The notes under the pieces: generated by a model | Seen by the model: only the letters and a program-made list of their open reading frames with translations | What the model was told of the DNA's origin: nothing | Databases searched by the model: none | Program-made: the position numbers and the translations under genes | Assembly: GCA_001972305.1 (NCBI GenBank) | Contig: BDDD01005094.1 | Span: 1-64,000, forward strand | DNA: 64,000 bases | DNA from: Cephalotus follicularis | Taxonomy: Eukaryota; Streptophyta; Magnoliopsida; Oxalidales; Cephalotaceae | Direction: 5' to 3' | Shown here: positions 8,871-18,459 of the stretch, one piece after another | How the letters are laid out: the number at the start of each line of letters is the position of its first letter | How positions within the stretch are numbered: the first letter of the stretch is position 1

Positions 8871-9840
8871 TCAAGATGAATCCGGAGGAGGGTTTTGAGG
8901 GAAAGCGTTCTGAAACATCTGAATGATAGTGGCTTGACCCTCGTAAATCTGATCCACTCGTCCTCGAAGATAATTGATATCGGCTTGAGCTAAGGCCATC
9001 CTAGCCTGAAGTGACTCCAGGGTAGGTCTGGTGCTGCTGCTGCTCGTGCCAACACTTGGTCGCATCTCAAACTACTGACCATCATCCTCATAGTCATCCT
9101 CATCATCTCCAGCTCTAAAATTAGCTTGTTCCCTTGCTTGCTCTCTTCCCCCACCTTGTAACTTAACCCACACTCCATCCTCAAATCGAATATTACAAAT
9201 TCTAAGCCCAACCTAATTAATCAATTGCTTATGAGATGGTTTGACATACTGCTCATCATCGGTAATGTCAAGGTTTAGTGATGCAAAAATCCTACTAAAA
9301 AGCATAGGATAAGGGATATGATTGGGTCTAGAAAGCATGTGATAGACTATTAGGTAGGGAAGGTTCACGGGAGTTCCATTTTTGACACAAGCTAAGAATT
9401 TAAGGTCTCGCTCAGAAGGGAGAGTGTGAGAGACTTCTCTAGGTAGGAAAGTGTTTGTGACAAACAAGAGAATAATCCTAGTGGCAATAGGTAGATGGCT
9501 ACTAGTCACATTCATAATTGGGTTAACATTGGGTTGTTCCAAGCAAATCCCTAAGGCCTCCACTTTTTCAACATCATTAAAATGTGTTATTCTGGAATTG
9601 GGAATTCCTAGGGTTTCAGTAATCAATTCAGGAGTTATGGATATGGGATTGCCTAGGACAAAAGAATTAGCAACGCAAGAGGTTGAGCTATCAAGATTGG
9701 CATAAAACAACTTGACTAGTCTAGGCTAAATGACATGTGATGAGCAAACATAGTCAAACAAACCCATTCCTTCTAACCAAGTCATAACAATAGCTAGATT
9801 ACTAACTAAAACATCTCTAGATAACCATTTTTCAATGCAG
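8871..9840 (-). pseudogene. K envelope-like / plant-retroelement ORF, broken by stops
   Basis: The longest open piece (9710-9213) carries GNPISITPELITETLGIP, TRIILLFVTNTFLPR, NLPYLIVYHML and IPYPMLFSRIF. This is the pattern of the conserved domain often annotated in plants as putative plant transposon protein and found after pol in Sirevirus elements. The frame continues upstream to about 9840 (MTWLEGMGLFDY) through a TAG at 9726-9728. It continues downstream through TAA at about 9210 and a TAG near 9075 to a C-terminal piece (9065-8871) with an LxxxxxxLxxxxxxL coiled-coil-like stretch and a PQNPPP tail. At least three stops make it non-functional. A role as an envelope protein is unproven for this family. 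Confidence 0.65.
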
Positions 9841-9942
9841 GTTCAAATTTGAGAGAACTAGGGTTTGGGCGTTTTTAAATTTGAGAGAAAGTGAAAAATC
9901 AGAAGGGAATTCGGGTTTTAAAAACCTGATTCCCGCACTTCC

Positions 9943-10018
9943 AGTCGACTGGGCCTTTATGGCCAGTCGATTGGATGGCAGGCAGTCGACTAGACAAATT
10001 GTCCAGTCGGCTGTTTTC
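9943..10018. repeat. Palindrome cluster, CAGTCGACTG dialect, in K internal region
   Basis: Four copies in 75 bp: CCAGTCGACTGG, CCAGTCGATTGG, GCAGTCGACTAG and CCAGTCGGCTG. It is placed between the end of pol and the envelope-like ORF. Confidence 0.75.
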
Positions 10019-10231
10019 TGCAGATTTTGGAAATGCAGAAAATGCCAATCCAATTTTTTTTACAAACCATAAGTTAACTATTATGGACTAATAGCAACCT
10101 TGGTATATGAGCTAATTGATGTAATTGAGTTGAAAACTCAATGTTTAATGCATGATGAATTTTGAAAAACATTTTTCAAGCCAATTCAATCAAAAATTAG
10201 CAAAGCATCACAATTGCACATATATTGAGAG

Positions 10232-11713
10232 TTAGGAGGGATTTTGCATACCTAGCTCCCTTCGCAATGTGCAGAACCTTTCATTGTCCAGCGGCTTTGT
10301 GAATATATCTGCAACTTGGTTGAAGGTGTCAATATATTCAAGAAAAATGTCACCTTTTTCAACATGATCTCTAAGAAAGTGATGTCTAATCTCAATGTGC
10401 TTAGACTTAGAGTGTTGAACAGGGTTTCTACTCAAATTAATAGCACTTGTATTATCACATTTTATGCAAACATTGCTAATGCTAATGCCGAAGTCACAAA
10501 GTTGTTGCTTTAGCCACAATACTTGTGCGCAACAACTTCCCGCCACCACGTATTCGGCTTCGGTGGTTGAAAGAGCCACACTATTTTGTTTCTTGGAAAA
10601 CCAAGACACTAAAGAATTTCCAAGGAATTGGCAAGTGCCACTAGTGATCTTTCTATCAAGCTTACAACCACCATAATTGGCATCGGAATAGGCATGCAAA
10701 TTAAACAATGAATCATTCGAATAAAACAATCCTAATAGAGGTGTGTATGCAAGATATCTAAAGATTCGCTTAACCGCAATTAAGTGAGATTCTTTAGGTG
10801 ATGATTGAAACCTAGCACATAAACATACACTAAACATTATGTCCGGTCTACTAGCGGTAAGGTAAAGCAGTGATCTTATCATGCTTCTATATAATTTTTG
10901 ATCTACCTCTTTACCATTCTCATCCTTGTCAAGTTTGGTCGTTATGCTCATTGGAGTCTTGCAAGGCTTTGAGTGTTCCATTCCAAATCGCTTGAGTAAG
11001 TCCTTTGTGTATTTGGATTGGTTGATGAAAGTGCCTTCATTTCCTTGTTGGATTGGAAATCCAAGGAAATATTTGAGTTCTCCCATCATGCTCATCTCGA
11101 ATTCACCTTGCATAGTGTTAGCAAACTCAACGCAAAGAGAATAGTTAGTAGAACCAAATATAATGTCATCTACATATATTTGTACAATAAGAATATCATC
11201 AAGTTTAGTTTTTACAAAAAGTGTTTTATCAACTAAACCTCTTTTAAAATCATTTTCCAAGAGAAATTTTTAAAGCCTTTCATACCAAGCTCTTGGTGCT
11301 TGCTTTAAGCCATAAAGTGCTTTAGACAATTTAAAAACATGATCGGGAAAATGCATATTTTCAAATCCCGGAGGTTATTTAAGAAAAACTTCCTCATTTA
11401 TAATGCCATTTAAAAATGCAGTTTTGACATCCATTTGATGCGATTTAAAACCTTTAAAACAAGCAAAGGCCATTAACAATCTAATAGCTTCTAGTATAGC
11501 TACGGGAGCAAAGGTTTCATCATAGTCAATGCCTTCTTCTTGACTATAACCTTGTGCAACTAATCTAGCTTTATTTCTAATAACCAACCCATTTTCATCC
11601 ATTTTATTTCTAAAAATCCATTTAGTTCCAATGATGGATTGATTTTTAGGCCTAGCAACTAGGGACCAAACATTACTTTTGTCGAATTGGTTTAGTTCCT
11701 CTTGCATAGCCAC
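10232..11713 (-). pseudogene. K reverse transcriptase and RNase H (copia), with stops
   Basis: The open piece 11713-11375 begins the copia [42 protein letters not shown] and [14 protein letters not shown] replaces a codon after EEVFLK (11372-11374). A second in-frame stop follows YERL near 11267. From 11260 RT continues with IYVDDIIFGS, the YxDD catalytic box intact. RNase H follows with WFSKKQNSVALSTTEAEYV, CDNTSAINLS and KHIEIRHHFLRDHV, ending at 10232 after ADIFTKPL and LGMQNPS. The order and spacing are standard for Ty1/copia. Confidence 0.9.
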
Positions 11714-11863
11714 AATCCAACAATCGTTTTTTAAAGCATCAAAAATATTTTTGGGTTCGATATTGGAAATAAATGCTACATTATCACAATACTCCCTAAG
11801 AGCGGAACGAGTTCTTACCCCCTCGGTAGGATTACCGATTACCTCGTTGTCTTTAACATATTC

Positions 11864-13324
11864 TCATTCTCTTCTTGCTATTGGCTCCTTGGTAACTTGA
11901 ATTTGTTGGAGTTCTTCTTCATGTACTCCTTCTTCTTCAATTTTGTCAACTTCACCATCTTCTTTGTTGATGTCCAAGCCTTCCATTTGCTCTAATATAC
12001 CTACATCATCAACAACATCTCCCATTCTCGAAGCACTATTAGACTCTTCAAATAATACATGAATAGACTCTTCAATAATTAAAGTTCTTTTATTAAACAC
12101 TCTATATGCCTTAGAATTTAAAGAGTAGCCTATAAATATTCCTTCATCACTTTTGGCATCAAATTTTCCAACATTGTCTTTCCCATTGTTTAAAATGAAA
12201 ACTTTGCAACCAAAAGGTCTCAAGTGACTAACACTTGGTTTTCTATCGTTAAAGAGTTCATATGGGGATTTCTTTAAAAAAGAACGAATCATGACTCTAT
12301 TTATTATATAACATGCGGTGTTCACGGCTTCGGCCCAAAGATATTTAGGCAAATTGTTTTCACACAACATGGTTCTCCCCATTTCTTCTAGGGTTCTATT
12401 CCTCCTCTCAACAACACCATTTTGTTGAGGAGTTCTAGGAGCCGAGAAGTTATGGTGAATACCAAGTTCATCACAAAAAGTTACAAAGCCAAGATTTTCA
12501 AATTCTTTACCGTGATCACTACGTATGCTAACAATAGATAGACTCTTTTCATTTTGAATTCCCCTACCAAATTTAACAAAGGAATCTAAGGCATCACCCT
12601 TTAAAACTAAGAAAATGACCCAAGTGAATCTAGAATAGTCATCTACAATTACTAGGCCATATTGTTTACCACCAATGCTCAAAGTTCTAGTTGGTCCAAA
12701 CAAGCCAATGTGTAAAAGTTGTAAAATTCTAGTGGTAGAAAAAACATTTTTAGCTTTAAAAGATGTTCTTGTTTGTTTGCCTTGTGCACAAGCATCACAT
12801 AATTTATCATTTTCAAATTTCATTTTTGGCAAACCAATTACTAAATCTTTTCTAGAAAGTTTGGCAAGAACATCCATGCTAGCATGGCCTAATCTTATAT
12901 GCCAAAGCCATTTGTCATTTGTATTAGCATTAAAACAAACGTCTTTTGAAAACATTTCTTCTAAATAGACAACATACACATTTCCTTGCCTATGACCAAC
13001 AAACTTCACATCATTGGTGCTAATTTCAATTATGTGACAACAAGAGGATTCAAAATTGAACTTAAATCCTTTATCACACAATTGGCTAACACTAAGTAAA
13101 TTGTGCTTAAGGCCTACAACATATGAGACATTTTCAATTAAAGTATTAAATTTGTTACCTATTGAACCAATGCCAACAATTTTGGCTTTTTTGTTATCCC
13201 CAAAGGTGACCTTTCCTCCATCAACTTCCTTAAGATCAATGAAGAGGCTTTTGTCACCGGTCATGTGCTTCGAGCACCCGCTATCCACGTACCACAGTTG
13301 TTCCTCGTTGTGGTTTGCCTGCAA
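11864..13324 (-). pseudogene. K protease and integrase (copia)
   Basis: The frame opens with CLQANHNEEQLWYVDSGCSK, the copia protease site (DSG). The GAG-pre-integrase zinc region follows (WHIRLGHAS...LCDACAQGK), then the integrase core: VDDYSRFTWV, RSDHGKEFEN and PQQNGVVERRNRT. The first catalytic Asp of the D,D,E triad, normally in an H-x-D-L-x-GP context, is Gly here (HIGLFGP), so integration activity should be lost. A C-terminal extension (FGCKVFILNNG and acidic EEEGVHEEE) precedes a TGA at 11861-11863. It lies in a different frame from gag, with a TAG between the two frames. Confidence 0.9.
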
Positions 13325-15044
13325 GCATACTTTGACCTACAAAAACATCAAAATATTTTGACCTTGGTACCCATTGTTTATTGGGTCCATTATAGTTACT
13401 TTTTTGTTTAATGGTTCCCTTGGGAACCCACACTTGCCTAAATGTAATAGGATTGTGATTAGGAGATGGTCTAGTGTGTGAATGTGAGTGTGCAATCCTT
13501 TTAAAACATTTATTCCTAACATGTCCTATCTTATTGCAATATGTACAATGAGGTCTAGTTCTAGTCTTCTTTAATTTAGCTTTAACCTCTAGAGGAGCAT
13601 AGCCTATACTGGTTTTGTCTAAGTACGATCTTTGACTACCTAGCATCTCCTCTAATTTCTTGGTACCTAATGTGAATTTACTAAATGATTTTTCTAAATT
13701 CACATTCTTTTCTTTGAGTGACTCTACTTCCTTTTCTAAAGCCATGTCATTACACAAAGTAGGTTTAGCTATGTCATTTTTCAAAAGACTAAGTTCACTT
13801 TTTAATTTCTCATTTTCAAATACTAACAAGTCCTTCTCATTTTCAATGCTAACCATATTTTTCTTAAGAGAAGAACATTGTGAGCATTTCTTTTTAAACT
13901 CTACCAGTAATTCATCAAAAGGAAATTGTAATTCACCAAAGGTATAAGAATCGTCTACCTCATTTTCGCTATCCTCGGTGTCGCTCAATGCCATGAAGCA
14001 AAGGTTGGCCACTTGTTCGGTGACTTCATCATCGGAGGATTCGTCATCACTTAGGTGCCATGCTTTGAGAGCTTTCTTCTTGAAGAGCTTCTTCTTCTTT
14101 AATTGTGGACAATCTACTTTGATGTGTCCCGGTTTGTTGCATTCAAAGCATGTGGGAGGATCCATCTTGCTTCCCTCTCCCTTGTTGAGGTTCCTCTTTT
14201 GAAACCTTCTAGCTTTGTTCATCTTTGCGAATTTGGTGTATCGTTTCGCAAAGAGAACGTAGTCCTCTTCCTCTAGCTCCTCTTCACTTGACATTTCTTC
14301 TTTGTGAGTGCTTTTAAGAGCTATGTCCTTCCTTCTTTCATCTTGCGACTTTGTCTCCACAAGGTTGGCGGTTTTCTTGTTCAATTTCACCTCATGAGTC
14401 ATGAGGGAGCCAAGTAGTTCTTCAATCTCCATGGTCTTTAGATCCTTTGATTCTTCAATTTCCGTGACCTTGGGTTCCCACTCATCATTGAGACACCCTA
14501 GCAATTTCCTCACAAGTTCATCCTTTCCAAAAACCTTTCTAAGACAAAGTAAACCATTAGTAATATCAAGCAACCGGTTATATAAATTCTTGATAGATTC
14601 ATTCGGTTTCATTTTAAACAATTCATAATCTCTATTTAACAAAGCAAGTTTAGCATTCTTAACTTGCTCGGTACCCTCATGGGTAAGGATGAGCAATTTC
14701 CACACTTCATGTGTGGAAGTACATCTCCTCACGAGATTGTATTCGGTCTTGTCTAAGGATACAAGTAATATATTTAAGGCCTTATTGTCTATAGTCAATT
14801 TCTTAAAGTCATCCTCATCCCATTCGTCTTCCGATTTGGAAACGAGTTCATTTTTATCATTTAATTTCATAGGGATGTGAGGGCCATTTTTCACACTAAG
14901 CCGATTCTTAAAGTCTCTAGACTTAAGGTATATTACCATACGACTTTTCCAATATGGAAAATCGTCACCGCTAAAGAACAGTACCTTAAATTCGGAGACT
15001 TCGTCATGGTGTCTAGATTGGTTGTTCATGCTAGTTGAGGCCAT
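13281..15044 (-). CDS. K gag polyprotein (copia), 587 aa, open
   Basis: It begins MASTSMNN, then FSGDDFPYWKSRM, the usual copia gag N-terminus. A middle region has YNRLLDITNGL and CLNDEWEPKVTEIEE. Zinc knuckle one is CFECNKPGHIKVDC. An acidic, coiled-coil-like stretch is rich in Lys and Glu (SENEVDDS...LEKEVESLKEKNVNLEK). A second knuckle-like motif is CTYCNKIGHVRNKC near the C-terminus. The long C-terminal half with a second knuckle is typical of Sirevirus gag. No internal stop is seen, unlike the pol half. The ATG at 15044 lies 44 nt after the PBS end. It overlaps the pol ORF by about 44 nt in another frame. Confidence 0.85.
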   Translation of the reverse strand: MASTSMNNQSRHHDEVSEFKVLFFSGDDFPYWKSRMVIYLKSRDFKNRLSVKNGPHIPMKLNDKNELVSKSEDEWDEDDFKKLTIDNKALNILLVSLDKTEYNLVRRCTSTHEVWKLLILTHEGTEQVKNAKLALLNRDYELFKMKPNESIKNLYNRLLDITNGLLCLRKVFGKDELVRKLLGCLNDEWEPKVTEIEESKDLKTMEIEELLGSLMTHEVKLNKKTANLVETKSQDERRKDIALKSTHKEEMSSEEELEEEDYVLFAKRYTKFAKMNKARRFQKRNLNKGEGSKMDPPTCFECNKPGHIKVDCPQLKKKKLFKKKALKAWHLSDDESSDDEVTEQVANLCFMALSDTEDSENEVDDSYTFGELQFPFDELLVEFKKKCSQCSSLKKNMVSIENEKDLLVFENEKLKSELSLLKNDIAKPTLCNDMALEKEVESLKEKNVNLEKSFSKFTLGTKKLEEMLGSQRSYLDKTSIGYAPLEVKAKLKKTRTRPHCTYCNKIGHVRNKCFKRIAHSHSHTRPSPNHNPITFRQVWVPKGTIKQKSNYNGPNKQWVPRSKYFDVFVGQSMLAGKPQRGTTVVRG

Positions 15045-15087
15045 GATCTTTTACTCAAGATGTTAATCTTTATAAAATGAGCACACA

Positions 15088-15100
15088 AGCTCTGATACCA
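15088..15100 (-). other. K primer-binding site
   Basis: TGGTATCAGAGCT on the minus strand, 2 nt after the 5' LTR end. It is complementary to the 3' end of initiator-Met tRNA. Confidence 0.95.
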
Positions 15101-15644
15101 ATTGTAGGAAGTCTAGAGGGGGGTGAATAGACTTTTAAAAATTAATTAGCAATTTAATAAGAACCAATTTAAATTCAATCACACAAATGCGGAAATATAA
15201 AGAGCGTAGGGTTGAGAGAGATTGCAAACAGATGTATAGTGGTTCGGCAAACCGCCTACGTCCACTCCCCAACGCCTCCCCTTGAGTATTTCACTATGTA
15301 TGCCCTAATCCGGGCTTGAAACTCCAACCGAGCTTCAACAACCTTCGCTCCAACCAAGCGAATACAAGTTTGCTCCAACCGAGAAAAACAAGAGACAACC
15401 TCTTTTGTTTAAGTGTGACTGTAGTGTTTAAAGATTACAAATTCGTACTGAATTTGTTTACAATTTCGCTCAATTTGAACAAAGCTTCTAGTGTATAGAG
15501 AATGTAAAAAGAGAGCTTTGTAATGTATGGGATTGCTTCGAAATGATCTCTTTTGATGTTTGGGAAGCTTAGATGTTAGCTTGATATGCCTTGAATGAAT
15601 TTTCAACTTGAATGCTTGATCTATTGGGTAAGAGCTCCACTTTG

Positions 15645-15653
15645 CCTTATATA
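15645..15653 (-). promoter_or_regulatory. K LTR TATA box
   Basis: TATATAAGG on the minus strand. It lies directly downstream (in transcript sense) of the palindrome array. Confidence 0.75.
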
Positions 15654-15694
15654 GTTGTGCTTCCAACAGATCTATTTTTAAAGGTCTGTTACAA

Positions 15695-16085
15695 ATCCAG
15701 TCGGCTGGATTTATACGGCAGTCAGCTGGATTTGATGGCGCGTATTTTAAATATAGCCGTTGCATGGAGGCAGTCGGCTGCTTCCTCTGGGCAGTCGGCT
15801 GGTGGAGCCTGGCAGTCGACTGGTGCTCTGTTCCAGTCGGCTATTGGAGCTAGAATTGGATTTACAGAAGCTACTGCCTGATATTGCACATTTGTGGACA
15901 GTCGGCTGGATTCCCTTGCAGTCGACTGGACCCCCTGGCAGTCGACTGCTCCCCTGTGGCAGTCGGCTGGATCATGTGTTCCTGCAGTTTCTGGACTTGT
16001 TTGAAGAACCAGTCGGCTATTCATCCCATGGCAGTCGACTACTCATCCTTGGCAGTCGGCTGGATTGCTTGGCAGTCGACTAGAT
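15695..16085. repeat. Palindrome array, CAGTCGRCTG dialect, in K U3
   Basis: About fourteen copies of GGCAGTCGGCTGGAT / CAGTCGACTG with spacers of 8-70 bp. Examples are at about 15698, 15719, 15772, 15791, 15812, 15834, 15899, 15918, 15938, 15959, 16009, 16031, 16051 and 16073. It occupies the enhancer position just upstream of the TATA box. The small ORFs that run through it are by-products of the repeat. Confidence 0.85.
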
Positions 16086-16246
16086 TGCCTTGTACCTGCA
16101 TAAATAGCCTTTTACACACTTTGGACACAAGATCAAGTAAGTATATGAAGTTGTAACTCAGAGAATTATGCATACAAGTAATATATGTTTGTTAATCATC
16201 AAAATAACATATGTTAATGCAATTAACGGGGTGGAAAAGGCCAACA

Positions 16247-18059
16247 CAACTGTTATAAATGGGCTCAGCCCTCAACAAACCACAATTTAGATCCGAATCA
16301 TCATTCTAACATCTCAAGTGATGAATCCATTAAAATCAAACTCTTAAGATTTCTCAAAATTTCGGCATGAAGTATTCGTTTATTGGACTCCATGCCACCT
16401 GATAAACAATAGTTTATATGTTTTGGGGTTTAACCCTCATATCTCATCACAATCCATATGCTGAGGGCTCTGCCCATACCAGACTTCATCTCAATTAATT
16501 CCAAATATATCGTTTGCATGCAAAGGAAAATCCTTTCAATACCCTTTATGATGGGTTTGACCATATCCAATAATACCATACGCATGCGAAGGATAGTCAT
16601 GTCAAAACCTCAAAAGGCGGGTCTGATCGTATCCAATAATATCATACACCGATCAAATGATGCACTGCCACATGCCGACAGGTCCAATACATCAACACAC
16701 ATTTATACTCTAGCACTGCCACAAGCCGGCAGGTCATGTAATGTACAATAACAAGCCTCAAAATATCAGTTTCCTTACTTATTTCATACAATACAAGATA
16801 GGCTGGAGAAATGTAATTTCTTACCATGCGCTTGTCTTGACTAATCACTGTAGCTGTCATATGAACCTGAACCTAACCCACTTCATTTCAATGAAATGGT
16901 CAGCAGCCAATGGCTATGTACAATACACATATGCAATGAATGTATGCAAAGGTGTAGCAGATATATACATAATGTCAATCATGTAAGATTCGTACATAGC
17001 ATAAGCAATGTGAACAATGTCGTTTCACATTTATACAAGTCATAACACAATACGTCATCAGTAACTCTACCATATACCGTCATCCGGGGCCTTTCGTCCC
17101 GTGTCAATCCATGATTGTGCTCTATCCATTGCATTTCACATCCGTTTACGGTCCATAGCCGTTTACACTTTACTAGGAATCTAGAGTCTCACAACATACG
17201 TAGTTGACATCTAACGGTCGGCTAAATATATATACTGTCCCATACCAGCAAATATAAGTAGTTGGCCACCCATCGGTTCATTCACAATCTATCTCGAGCA
17301 TCCGTGCAATGCCCATGTATTCGATAACAGTCCATTCGACCACTATTCGATCGATAACGACCCATTTGATCATTAAACGCTCAATAACAGTTCATACGAT
17401 CACTAACCGCTCAAGAACGGTTCATACGATCGCTAACCGCTCAACAACGGTTCGAACGATCACTATCTGTTCAACAACTGGCCATATGATCGCTAACCGC
17501 TCAACAACGATTCAAACGATCACTATCCGTTTAATAACGGTACATTCGATCACCAACTGTTTGAAAACGGTCCATTCCGATACTATGCGATCGATAATGA
17601 CATGATACGATCGATGACGATACACTAGCAATTCGCAATGACCATTCATATCCTATCTCAATCAACCACTATTCGACACGGAAAACTTTTCTGACAACAC
17701 TTACGCCGTTCGGCCTATTCAATCGACCATTTAGCCATTACGGCTTATTCGGTGGGTCACTTTGCCATTATGGCTCATTCGGTCGGTCACTTAGCCGCTA
17801 TACAGTTCATAACCCTCACTGTCACTTCATTTGATATATCCCATAGGATTTCGGGAGGTCAGCCTTCTTGAGGTCAGCCTTTCAGGCCAATCTAGACTGC
17901 TTGGCAGCCTTAGGCATTATTTCGGAGGCTTAAACATTAGCCTGATCTCAATCGGAATCAAAATCCATACGAAACCGGGCAGTTTCACTAAAACAGGGCT
18001 ATTGGCGTCAACACCACCCTTTAGGCGTCGACGTCATCACTCTAGGTACCTATGTTCAT
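16247..18059 (-). other. G1 5' internal region, non-coding and repeat-rich
   Basis: No protein domain was found. It contains direct repeats near 16530-16740 (CAATAATACCATACGCATG-like; CACTGCCACATGCCGACAGG), a 30-bp tandem array (17318-17632), a shorter repeat (about 17715-17805: TTAGCCATTACGGCTTATTC and variants), and two GCGTCGACG-type motifs at 18004-18034. Confidence 0.6.
17318..17632. repeat. 30-bp tandem repeat, about ten copies
   Basis: The unit is close to CGATCACTAACCGCTCAANA plus ACGGTTCATA. It drifts at both ends into CGATCGATAACG-type words. The plus frame reads as a 10-residue repeat, but it has no start context or partner and is taken as non-coding. Confidence 0.85.
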
Positions 18060-18294
18060 ATCAGGCTCTTCCAAAACGTTTTCCATCATGCCGCGCAACA
18101 TGGTCAGGAACCACGTGCCTTGGCTATGCTTGTGCGTACAATCGACGCATATCCACCATGTTTGCAGCATTCGCAGCCACCTGCTGCTGGAAGTAATTCG
18201 CTACACCGCTAATAGGGTCCGTTCTGTCACTTACTTCCTCAGGAACATTTCCATTAGCGGCTTAAGGCCCTCTGCGCCTTCTCCTTCCGTCCAT
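18060..18294 (-). pseudogene. G1 gag N-terminal remnant
   Basis: It starts at the ATG at 18294 with MDGRRRRR, the same opening as the gag of elements C, F and I. A TAA follows after ten codons. It then continues recognisably (IADYFQQQM-like GVANYFQQQV, NAANMVDMRRLYAQA, a stop, DHVARHDGKRFGR) until about 18060, where similarity ends just before FMRQNPP would be expected. Only the first quarter of gag remains. Confidence 0.7.
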
Positions 18295-18443
18295 TTTGTT
18301 TCCTATAAGGAAAGATGTCATGGTTCATCTCGAGGAAACAATCGTTAATTGCCAAGGAACCTATTAGCCTGGACAAGTTCCTTCATCCTATTATTTACTT
18401 GCCGAGGATAGTATCCCAGCGATAGCTTATAAAAGGAATATAA

Positions 18444-18455
18444 GCTCTGATACCA
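18444..18455 (-). other. G1 primer-binding site
   Basis: TGGTATCAGAGC on the minus strand, 4 nt after the 5' LTR terminus. It matches the initiator-Met tRNA 3' end. Confidence 0.95.
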
Positions 18456-18459
18456 CTGT

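Larger units (their letters stand above)
8043..16246 (-). mobile_element. K: Sirevirus-like Ty1/copia element, decayed, inside G1
   Basis: In transcript order: 5' LTR (15103-16246), PBS (15088-15100), gag (15044-13281), protease/integrase (13324-11864), RT/RNase H (11713-10232), an envelope-like ORF region (about 9840-8871), multiple polypurine tracts (8160-8640), PPT (8158-8171), and only the first 115 bp of the 3' LTR (8043-8157). The long gag with C-terminal second zinc knuckle, the post-pol ORF and the repeated polypurine tracts are Sirevirus traits. The 3' LTR was lost by a deletion that also reaches into G1, so no target duplication can be checked. Confidence 0.9.
15103..16246 (-). repeat. 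K 5' LTR (1144 bp)
   Basis: Minus-strand termini are TGTTGGCC (16246) and CTTCCTACA (15103). U3 contains the CAGTCGGCTG array. The TATA box is at 15645-15653. Confidence 0.95.

Noticed and set aside
9451..9705. Plus-strand ORF opposite the K envelope-like ORF
   Set aside because: It is a shadow of the minus-strand frame that carries the conserved motifs.
15722..16083. ORFs on both strands with repeated Ala-Val-Asp / Ser-Arg-Leu words
   Set aside because: They are by-products of the CAGTCGGCTGG array in K's U3, open in several frames at once.
17309..17605. Plus-strand ORF encoding a 10-residue repeat
   Set aside because: It is the translation of a 30-bp tandem array inside a retrotransposon interior. 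30 bp is a multiple of three, so openness is expected; there is no domain or start context.
18442..18455. tRNA gene at sites containing GCTCTGATACCA
   Set aside because: Only the 12-13 nt complementary to the initiator-Met tRNA 3' end is present, always next to an LTR end. These are primer-binding sites.
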